Of a DNA stretch of 64,000 nt, positions 63,501 to 64,000 are shown piece after piece. The notes under the pieces are model-generated. The model ran no database searches. It was given only the letters and a program-made list of their open reading frames with translations, and had not been told where the DNA came from. A program made the position numbers and the translations under genes. Source of the stretch: Daphnia carinata (Eukaryota > Arthropoda > Branchiopoda > Diplostraca > Daphniidae); NCBI RefSeq assembly GCF_022539665.2, contig NC_081340.1:5517357-5581356 (forward strand), given 5' to 3'. Position 1 is the first letter of the stretch. Every line of letters begins with the position of its first letter.

Positions 63501-64000
63501 GAACGATTGGAAGGTGTGACCCAATTGCTTCATTCCGGACACGAGTTAGTCAAGGAAACGCCTTTCTATCAAATGCCCGAAAGTGCGTACGCCCTGCTGG
63601 ATACAATCAAAAGTGTGGAAGAGACGGTGAGGGATGAACGAAACGTCCTGCTACACAAGGCCGCCTTGACGGCTGAATATCGTCAAACGTTACAAGAATT
63701 CGCCGAAATTGTTCGGCTTTCTGAAGCGTTGTCTGATAGCAAATTGGCGGCTCGAAATCCACCCGAAGCTTCCCAAGAATTGGAGAAAAGACAGCGATTC
63801 CTGTTCTGTCTTAGCCATTTCTTGCAGGTACTTGACACCCTCGAACCTCATCTCGACCTGGACACTCGTTCACTGTGCCAAGATCTTCACGCCGAGCTCG
63901 TCGTTCAAGCTGGAGCCATATTAGATCGAGCTGTTAACCGCCAAGAGATTGTCGAAATGACTTTGGCTTCTTGGAATCTGTTGGAATCGCAATGGGCCCA
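6179..64000 (+). CDS. Msp300: Msp300/nesprin-1-like giant LINC-complex protein (3' partial, alternatively spliced)
   Basis: One gene spans the window from the first ATG at 6179 to the right edge and continues beyond it. Domain order is a variable N-terminus, CH1, a Ser/Pro/Gln-rich linker, CH2, about 7,500 residues of spectrin repeats, a large disordered insert, four spectrin-type exons, a second acidic insert, then spectrin repeats again. In this family the CH pair binds F-actin and a C-terminal KASH segment binds SUN proteins at the outer nuclear envelope; Drosophila Msp300 positions muscle nuclei. Long-path exons: 6179-6548, 8465-8583, 9354-9540, 14728-14789, 15394-15489, 16560-16643, 16737-16829, 17029-17267, 17346-20782, then as listed in the block entries, to 58650-64000. 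By hand this gives about 12,950 residues in the window. The KASH end is missing. Other spectrin-family genes (spectrins, dystonin, dystrophin) fit less well: no GAS2, EF-hand, plakin or WW region is seen, and the length and arthropod-type inserts suit Msp300. Confidence 0.92.
7848..7871. repeat. (CA)12 microsatellite
   Basis: An uninterrupted 24-bp CA dinucleotide tract in the first intron, just upstream of a TATA-like sequence. Confidence 0.9.
7882..7890 (+). promoter_or_regulatory. TATA-like box in intron 1
   Basis: TATATAAAT followed by AGG closely matches an arthropod TATA box. I see no initiator or in-frame start codon that would turn a transcript from here into a defined protein through exon 8465, so promoter activity is speculative. 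Confidence 0.25.
8465..8583 (+). CDS. Msp300: Msp300 N-terminus A, second exon
   Basis: Acceptor TTGTTTGCAG and donor TTGG|GTACGT. The first two bases complete the split Gly codon, then 39 codons follow, rich in Gly, Ser, Pro, Arg and Gln (for example [14 protein letters not shown]). It leaves in phase 0 and continues exon A's disordered N-terminus. Confidence 0.85.
8584..9353 (+). other. Intron between N-terminus A exons 2 and 3
   Basis: An AT-rich intron ending in a T tract and the acceptor TTTTAAAG. Nothing else is recognised in it. Confidence 0.8.
9354..9540 (+). CDS. Msp300: Msp300 N-terminus A, third exon
   Basis: Begins in phase 0 ([10 protein letters not shown]) and ends [12 protein letters not shown] plus one base at the donor CAGA|GTAAGA, phase 1. 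The last third ([18 protein letters not shown]) is amphipathic and leads directly into the first CH domain when joined to 14728, giving [12 protein letters not shown]. This short helix before CH1 is less Pro-rich and looks better constrained than exons A1 and A2. Confidence 0.88.
9541..12111 (+). other. Intron of path A; presumed to contain promoter B at its right end
   Basis: AT-rich, with many homopolymer runs. No exon with sound splice sites and protein-like composition was found. Since exon B begins with its own ATG at 12112 and has no acceptor directly in front, a second promoter and leader probably lie in the last few hundred bases. No TATA box is seen there. Confidence 0.6.
12112..13039 (+). 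CDS. Msp300: Msp300 alternative first exon B (N-terminus B)
   Basis: ATGATGG opens a 309-codon frame ending QIK plus one base at CAAAG|GTGAGC, phase 1. Joined to 14728 it reads [12 protein letters not shown]. The protein is very Arg/Ser-rich near the start ([12 protein letters not shown]), then acidic and Pro-rich ([19 protein letters not shown]), with a final less disordered stretch ([18 protein letters not shown]). No known domain is recognised. Codon use and GC match exon A and the rod exons, which supports real coding. It replaces the three A exons, so the two starts give the same CH pair different basic or Pro-rich heads. Confidence 0.85.
13040..14727 (+). other. Intron between exon B and CH1
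   Basis: AT-rich intron ending TTTTGATTTCAG. No supported internal exon or other feature. Confidence 0.8.
14728..14789 (+). CDS. Msp300: Msp300 CH1 domain, exon 1
   Basis: The first two bases complete a codon from either alternative start, then [20 protein letters not shown], the canonical first helix of a type-1 CH domain (KTF-x-NW-x-N motif, an actin-binding segment in spectrin-type CH pairs). Donor CGAAG|GTAAAC, phase 0. Confidence 0.95.
14790..15393 (+). other. Intron within CH1
   Basis: AT-rich intron with a long T tract near 15,230. No other feature. Confidence 0.85.
15394..15489 (+). CDS. Msp300: Msp300 CH1 domain, exon 2
   Basis: Thirty-two codons in phase 0: [20 protein letters not shown] then [12 protein letters not shown]. 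The L-x-DG-x-x-L-I-x-LLE-x-L core is diagnostic of CH1 in spectrin, nesprin and dystonin. Confidence 0.95.
15490..16559 (+). other. Intron within CH1
   Basis: AT-rich intron of about 1.07 kb ending AAACGATTCAG. No supported internal exon. Confidence 0.85.
16560..16643 (+). CDS. Msp300: Msp300 CH1 domain, exon 3
   Basis: Twenty-eight codons: [16 protein letters not shown], then [12 protein letters not shown]. This is the helix segment after the CH1 core, and the positions match other nesprins. Phase 0 at both ends. Confidence 0.95.
16737..16829 (+). CDS. Msp300: Msp300 CH1 domain, exon 4
   Basis: Thirty-one codons: [17 protein letters not shown], then [14 protein letters not shown]. The motif (V-x-I-x-x-x-DI-x-EG-x-x-x-x-x-L-GL-IW-x-II-x-x-FQ) is the hallmark C-terminal part of an actin-binding CH1 domain. 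Confidence 0.95.
17029..17267 (+). CDS. Msp300: Msp300 end of CH1, inter-CH linker and start of CH2
   Basis: Opens [14 protein letters not shown], then a linker of about 55 residues rich in Ser, Ala, Pro and Gln, then [14 protein letters not shown], the first helix of CH2. The exon ends in phase 2 at AAAGA|GTACGA. The frame stays open through the following intron, so a naive open reading frame hides this junction. I chose the spliced form because it restores standard CH2 spacing between the first helix and the FG-x-SWRDG core. Confidence 0.88.
17268..17345 (+). other. Stop-free 78-bp intron inside CH2
   Basis: GTACGA at the left and TTTTGGAACAG at the right. The insert is strongly AT-rich and 78 bases long (26 codons) with no in-frame stop. 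Removing it joins GA and C into Asp and gives [21 protein letters not shown]. Retaining it would place 26 extra residues, including [13 protein letters not shown], in the first loop of CH2. Confidence 0.85.
17346..20782 (+). CDS. Msp300: Msp300 CH2 core and first spectrin repeats
   Basis: Begins with the CH2 core ([20 protein letters not shown], later [20 protein letters not shown]), which ends near 17.63 kb with HKYPE. After a short Lys/Pro/Gly linker the sequence becomes a continuous helical rod: conserved Trp about every 105-110 residues (for example [34 protein letters not shown]) in heptad-patterned, Glu/Gln/Leu-rich sequence, as expected of spectrin repeats. No catalytic residues are expected. 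The exon ends in phase 1 (LKKLKG), and the next exon completes a Gly codon. Confidence 0.92.
20783..20865 (+). repeat. 83-bp intron built of a 24-bp tandem repeat
   Basis: Within this intron the 24-bp unit TGTATTTTTAATTCATTGTT plus TAAT occurs about 2.6 times head to tail, up to the acceptor TTATTCTAG. Read in the upstream frame it stays open until a stop overlapping the acceptor. Confidence 0.85.
20866..21989 (+). CDS. Msp300: Msp300 spectrin-repeat rod exon
   Basis: Enters in phase 1 (completing Gly; then [19 protein letters not shown]) and leaves in phase 0 at TTGAAG|GTATCG. It encodes about 374 residues of spectrin repeat, including [24 protein letters not shown] and [12 protein letters not shown]. 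Confidence 0.92.
22053..22583 (+). CDS. Msp300: Msp300 rod, two exons (22053-22252, 22322-22583)
   Basis: The first exon opens [13 protein letters not shown] in phase 0 and ends IVQ plus AG in phase 2. The second completes Arg and reads [16 protein letters not shown], ending LDQTTK at AAG|GTATCC in phase 0. Both are heptad-patterned rod sequence. The intron at 22253-22321 is AT-rich, with acceptor ATATTCAG. Confidence 0.9.
22645..23943 (+). CDS. Msp300: Msp300 rod exon
   Basis: Phase 0 at both ends, 433 codons, from [20 protein letters not shown] to DLIDQEIDQ at CAA|GTAAGT. Spectrin-repeat pattern throughout. Confidence 0.92.
24003..26801 (+). CDS. Msp300: Msp300 rod exon (933 codons)
   Basis: Phase 0 to phase 0, from [15 protein letters not shown] to HKIVHQ at CAG|GTAAAA. 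It contains several clear repeat signatures: [41 protein letters not shown] and [12 protein letters not shown]. Confidence 0.93.
26862..28434 (+). CDS. Msp300: Msp300 rod exon
   Basis: Starts [18 protein letters not shown] in phase 0. It runs 524 codons plus one base, ending LNSNT-G at CACGG|GTATGA, phase 1. It carries [25 protein letters not shown] and [12 protein letters not shown] repeat helices. Confidence 0.92.
28493..28924 (+). CDS. Msp300: Msp300 rod, two exons (28493-28670, 28729-28924)
   Basis: The first exon completes an Asp codon, then [18 protein letters not shown] to LHRALSNA, leaving in phase 2 at the weak donor CCAA|GTATTA. The second completes Asn, then [17 protein letters not shown], and includes [18 protein letters not shown], ending EKYQ at CAG|GTAAAA, phase 0. 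Taking the junction at GTATTA rescues a repeat that would otherwise stop two codons later. Confidence 0.88.
28925..29241 (+). other. Intron in the rod (317 bp)
   Basis: AT-rich, with an A-rich stretch near 29,085-29,150. The acceptor is CGTAATATAG. Nothing else recognised. Confidence 0.8.
29242..29316 (+). CDS. Msp300: Msp300 rod, 25-codon exon
   Basis: Reads [16 protein letters not shown] then IALADQLEQ, helical and in phase 0 at both ends. Donor GAGCAA|GTAAGC. It is bounded by two larger introns, so it could be skipped without changing frame. Confidence 0.8.
29317..29943 (+). other. Intron in the rod (627 bp)
   Basis: T-rich intron, longer than most in the rod. No internal exon is supported. 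Acceptor CATCGAATAG. Confidence 0.8.
29944..30467 (+). CDS. Msp300: Msp300 rod exon
   Basis: Opens [15 protein letters not shown] in phase 0, includes [15 protein letters not shown], and ends AKRS plus AA at the weak donor CCAA|GTATTT, phase 2. Joined to the next exon it reads [17 protein letters not shown]. Confidence 0.88.
30525..33791 (+). CDS. Msp300: Msp300 rod exon (about 1,089 codons)
   Basis: Enters completing Lys, then [18 protein letters not shown], and leaves in phase 2 within Gly (LESG). About ten spectrin repeats, with W signatures such as [43 protein letters not shown] and [14 protein letters not shown]. Near 33.2 kb a less helical, basic, Ser-rich loop ([20 protein letters not shown]) interrupts a repeat. 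It is the most obvious non-helical insertion in the first rod. Confidence 0.93.
33856..36289 (+). CDS. Msp300: Msp300 rod exon (811 codons)
   Basis: Completes Gly, then [20 protein letters not shown], and ends TEEQTKKHN at AAT|GTATTG, phase 0. Spectrin repeats throughout ([41 protein letters not shown]). A short Ser/Gly loop ([14 protein letters not shown]) lies near 34.27 kb. Confidence 0.92.
36351..36991 (+). CDS. Msp300: Msp300 rod, three exons (36351-36530, 36595-36753, 36818-36991)
   Basis: Lengths 180, 159 and 174 bases, all phase 0 to phase 0. They read [16 protein letters not shown] to LNTALQIK, then [15 protein letters not shown] to QLDDIK, then [15 protein letters not shown] to LEDFLDQ. 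All have helical rod composition. Introns are 64 bp each. Confidence 0.9.
37128..37695 (+). CDS. Msp300: Msp300 rod, three exons (37128-37226, 37323-37493, 37558-37695)
   Basis: Lengths 99, 171 and 138, all symmetric phase 0. They read [16 protein letters not shown], then [18 protein letters not shown] with [16 protein letters not shown], then [18 protein letters not shown] to LTNLNDD. The 136-bp intron before the first exon is slightly longer than its neighbours. Confidence 0.88.
37757..38690 (+). CDS. Msp300: Msp300 rod, three exons (37757-37978, 38035-38304, 38364-38690)
   Basis: Lengths 222, 270 and 327, all phase 0. They read [18 protein letters not shown] with [17 protein letters not shown], then [18 protein letters not shown] with [15 protein letters not shown], then [18 protein letters not shown] to TEKFK. 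Confidence 0.9.
38768..39157 (+). CDS. Msp300: Msp300 rod, two exons (38768-38891, 38958-39157)
   Basis: The first reads [18 protein letters not shown] to LQEILQ and leaves in phase 1. The second completes Gly, then [16 protein letters not shown] with [15 protein letters not shown], ending HIMV at GTG|GTAAGA, phase 0. This is one of only two non-zero-phase junctions between 36.3 and 45.9 kb. Confidence 0.88.
39413..40033 (+). CDS. Msp300: Msp300 rod exon
   Basis: 207 codons, phase 0, from [18 protein letters not shown] to NIRRYDD at GAT|GTAAGT. Heptad-rich. Preceded by a 255-bp AT-rich intron. Confidence 0.9.
40092..40724 (+). CDS. Msp300: Msp300 rod exon
   Basis: 211 codons, phase 0, from [18 protein letters not shown] to EKELNEHK. 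Contains [18 protein letters not shown] near its end. GC is somewhat higher than in neighbouring exons. Confidence 0.9.
40792..41580 (+). CDS. Msp300: Msp300 rod, three exons (40792-41133, 41201-41383, 41458-41580)
   Basis: Lengths 342, 183 and 123, all phase 0. They read [18 protein letters not shown], then [18 protein letters not shown] to LVDTWE, then [18 protein letters not shown] to ETRRNLQ. Confidence 0.88.
41711..41859 (+). CDS. Msp300: Msp300 rod exon
   Basis: Opens [18 protein letters not shown] in phase 0 and ends AERHS plus TA in phase 2 at CATA|GTAAGT. The next exon supplies T to make Tyr. Confidence 0.88.
41860..42793 (+). other. Large intron (934 bp) in the small-exon region
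   Basis: No supported exon. Both strands carry open frames here, but their composition and lack of flanking splice logic argue against coding. Acceptor CGTTATAG. Confidence 0.75.
42794..42968 (+). CDS. Msp300: Msp300 rod exon
   Basis: Completes Tyr, then [20 protein letters not shown] to VDQELA at GCG|GTGAGT, phase 0. Helical rod composition. Confidence 0.88.
42969..44123 (+). other. Large intron (1,155 bp)
   Basis: T-rich with G-rich interruptions. No exon or RNA gene is supported. Acceptor TTGCGTGACAG. As one of the few introns above 1 kb in the rod it is a candidate place for an internal promoter, but no motif supports this. Confidence 0.75.
44124..44432 (+). CDS. Msp300: Msp300 rod exon
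   Basis: 103 codons, phase 0, from [18 protein letters not shown] to LKEFLQ at CAG|GTTCGC. Contains [18 protein letters not shown]. Confidence 0.9.
44512..44691 (+). CDS. Msp300: Msp300 rod exon with uncertain 3' end (GC donor 44692 or GT donor 44659)
   Basis: Opens [18 protein letters not shown]. Two donors keep frame. GT at 44659 (CAGCAA|GTTCGT) ends the exon at LQQ. GC at 44692 (CTCCAG|GCACCG) ends it at [11 protein letters not shown]. The longer form restores a normal spectrin-repeat Trp helix running into the next exon ([11 protein letters not shown]), so I favour it, although GC-AG donors usually have a stronger consensus than this. Confidence 0.7.
44773..45137 (+). CDS. Msp300: Msp300 rod, two exons (44773-44919, 44979-45137)
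   Basis: Lengths 147 and 159, phase 0. They read [18 protein letters not shown] with [17 protein letters not shown], then [18 protein letters not shown] to TQLQER at AGG|GTTCGA. Confidence 0.88.
45289..45857 (+). CDS. Msp300: Msp300 rod, two exons (45289-45651, 45747-45857)
   Basis: The first (121 codons) opens [18 protein letters not shown] with [16 protein letters not shown] and ends QLQQ. The second (37 codons) opens [18 protein letters not shown] and ends DKALAEQN at AAC|GTAAGT. This last junction is the branch point: it can join either 47323 or 48176, both in phase 0. Confidence 0.88.
46409..46430. repeat. Poly-A run (22 bases)
   Basis: An uninterrupted A tract in an intron. Length is likely unstable. 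Confidence 0.85.
47168..47190. repeat. (TC)n microsatellite
   Basis: A 23-base alternating TC tract in the intron, about 130 bp upstream of the terminal exon's acceptor. Confidence 0.9.
47323..47436 (+). CDS. Msp300: Msp300 alternative terminal exon (short isoform end)
   Basis: The acceptor CGTTCAG opens phase-0 frame [19 protein letters not shown], then [18 protein letters not shown] and TAG. Sequence before the stop continues the helix of the preceding exon ([15 protein letters not shown]), so it is a natural end of a spectrin repeat and not random read-through. Using it gives a protein of roughly 8,100 residues (path A) that lacks the disordered inserts, the second rod and any KASH anchor. 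No convincing donor lies inside the exon, so I treat it as terminal. Confidence 0.75.
   Translation: MFRERLKVLHSKITARNERIKLLMQRGSPDVDPLETL
47437..48175 (+). other. 3' UTR of the short isoform and/or intron before the giant exon
   Basis: Between the TAG and the giant exon's acceptor. A-rich, with T, C and A homopolymers near 48.02-48.12 kb. No open frame of note. Confidence 0.7.
47967..47972 (+). terminator. Possible polyadenylation signal (ATTAAA) for the short isoform
   Basis: ATTAAA lies about 530 bp after the stop of the alternative terminal exon. It is a common variant signal, but in such A/T-rich DNA it may occur by chance. No AATAAA was found in the interval. Confidence 0.25.
48176..56872 (+). 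CDS. Msp300: Msp300 giant exon: disordered insert with four tandem modules (about 2,900 codons)
   Basis: Opens [20 protein letters not shown], completing the spectrin repeat of exon 45747, then changes abruptly to sequence rich in Glu, Pro, Ser, Val, Thr and Gln with no fold I recognise. Visible elements in order: SYADIAAG (48500), polyQ tracts (48677-48691, 49322-49342), SYADILRG (49028), SYAQILAAG (49715), Lys-rich clusters near 50.35-50.4 kb, repeated SFNE[ED] sites, K6RR at 52433-52456, then four copies of a module that starts S-W-A (53114, 54119, 55103, 56042). The function is unknown to me. A long disordered insert at this point fits an arthropod Msp300, whose isoforms carry such regions. 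The 3' end is uncertain: AAG|GTTGGC after 56872 or AAC|GTACAC after 56863, both in phase 0. An alternative acceptor nine bases in (48185) is also in frame. Confidence 0.88.
53114..56680 (+). repeat. Four tandem copies of a roughly 310-330-residue coding module
   Basis: Copies begin at 53114, 54119, 55103 and 56042. Each has, in order, SWA-x-x-VA, a Pro-rich segment ending in a T-L-I-V-V-G-E type strand ([10 protein letters not shown] in copy 4), a D-P-x-x-F-x-E or similar box, a basic box R+[10 protein letters not shown] followed by QSESQD, an acidic spacer, an E[13 protein letters not shown] box with LELAEAIE, and a D-S-W-P type end. Copies 2 and 3 are the most alike. Copy 4 is the most diverged and the shortest. 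Confidence 0.88.
56873..57363 (+). other. Intron after the giant exon
   Basis: The upstream frame remains open to a stop at 57011-57013 and another frame is open into the next exon, but composition shifts to intron-like T-rich sequence. Acceptor TTTACTCTCAG. Confidence 0.75.
57364..57943 (+). CDS. Msp300: Msp300 second rod, three exons (57364-57474, 57533-57709, 57779-57943)
   Basis: All phase 0, lengths 111, 177 and 165. They read [20 protein letters not shown], then [18 protein letters not shown], then [20 protein letters not shown] with [17 protein letters not shown]. Spectrin-type helices resume immediately after the disordered insert. Confidence 0.88.
58040..58228 (+). CDS. Msp300: Msp300 second rod exon
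   Basis: 63 codons, phase 0: [20 protein letters not shown] to LHSRLLLLQ at CAG|GTATGA. Helical, with higher GC (many GCG/CTG codons) than neighbouring exons. Confidence 0.88.
58229..58649 (+). other. Intron before the second giant exon (421 bp)
   Basis: T-rich, especially 58,480-58,600. Acceptor CCACTTTCAG. No other feature. Confidence 0.8.
58650..64000 (+). CDS. Msp300: Msp300 second giant exon (3' partial): acidic insert then spectrin repeats
   Basis: Opens [18 protein letters not shown], completing the preceding helix, and stays open to the window edge (at least 1,783 codons). Up to about 62.8 kb it is strongly acidic and Glu/Thr/Pro/Val-rich, with one conserved-looking island ([19 protein letters not shown] near 58.86 kb), a 42-bp tandem duplication, and a long run of EEQQ-anchored repeats. 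From about 62.8 kb spectrin-type helices return ([35 protein letters not shown]). It ends mid-repeat at WNLLESQWA. The KASH anchor must lie further to the right. Confidence 0.9.
60231..60314 (+). repeat. 42-bp in-frame tandem duplication
   Basis: Two adjacent 14-codon units reading [14 protein letters not shown] and [14 protein letters not shown], followed by the start of a third (AEIPSD). Only a few base differences separate the units, so the duplication looks recent. Confidence 0.9.
61554..62487 (+). repeat. Degenerate acidic repeat anchored on E-E-Q-Q
   Basis: About 14 QQ anchors occur, each usually in the context [ED]EQQ-x-[TS]-[GE] and alternating with EPxKxxEQDTLDEE-like segments. Spacing is mostly 20-35 residues. 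The DNA also shows recurring GAAGAGCAACAA blocks. It is too irregular to give a single unit length by eye. Confidence 0.8.

Overview
The window is arthropod genomic DNA and is almost entirely taken up by one very large plus-strand gene. I identify it as the Msp300/nesprin-1 (SYNE1-type) giant spectrin-repeat protein of the LINC complex. The evidence is a tandem pair of calponin-homology (CH) domains of the nesprin/spectrin actin-binding type, followed by thousands of residues of Trp-centred, heptad-patterned spectrin repeats, all joined by short GT-AG introns (mostly 55-85 bp) whose phases fit at every junction I checked. Short AT-rich introns, frequent homopolymer tracts and a moderately GC-rich coding strand suggest a compact pancrustacean genome. 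A branchiopod such as Daphnia is my best guess, but that is an inference and not proven by any one feature.

Layout. 1-6178 is upstream DNA with no convincing gene: a 31-bp tandem repeat, homopolymers and one candidate small exon. Two alternative amino termini follow. Start A uses three exons (6179-6548, 8465-8583, 9354-9540). Start B is a single exon (12112-13039). Both end in phase 1 and fit the same next exon at 14728. The first CH domain is spread over 14728-16829 plus the start of 17029-17267. The second CH domain lies across a 78-bp intron (17268-17345) that has no stop and keeps frame. From about 17.6 to 45.9 kb is the first spectrin rod: large exons up to about 36.3 kb, then many small, mostly phase-0 exons. 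At 45857 the gene can branch. One exon (47323-47436) ends the protein after 37 more codons, giving a short isoform of about 8,100 residues. The other path skips it and enters a huge 8.7-kb exon (48176-56872).

That huge exon encodes low-complexity Pro/Glu/Ser/Gln-rich sequence rather than spectrin repeats. It carries four tandem copies of a roughly 310-330-residue module and seven copies of a short S-[YW]-A-x-[ILVM] motif. Four small spectrin-type exons (57364-58228) follow. A second giant exon (58650 to beyond 64000) is acidic and repetitive up to about 62.8 kb and then returns to spectrin repeats. The KASH transmembrane C-terminus expected of this family is not in the window, so the gene is 3' partial.

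Together the parts describe a muscle or nuclear-envelope tether: CH domains for F-actin, a long helical rod as spacer, and lineage-specific disordered inserts. By family analogy the missing C-terminus would anchor it through SUN proteins at the outer nuclear membrane. I see no RNA genes, transposons, CRISPR arrays or opposite-strand genes that I can support. All exon coordinates were placed by hand from splice consensus and frame; they have not been checked against transcripts.
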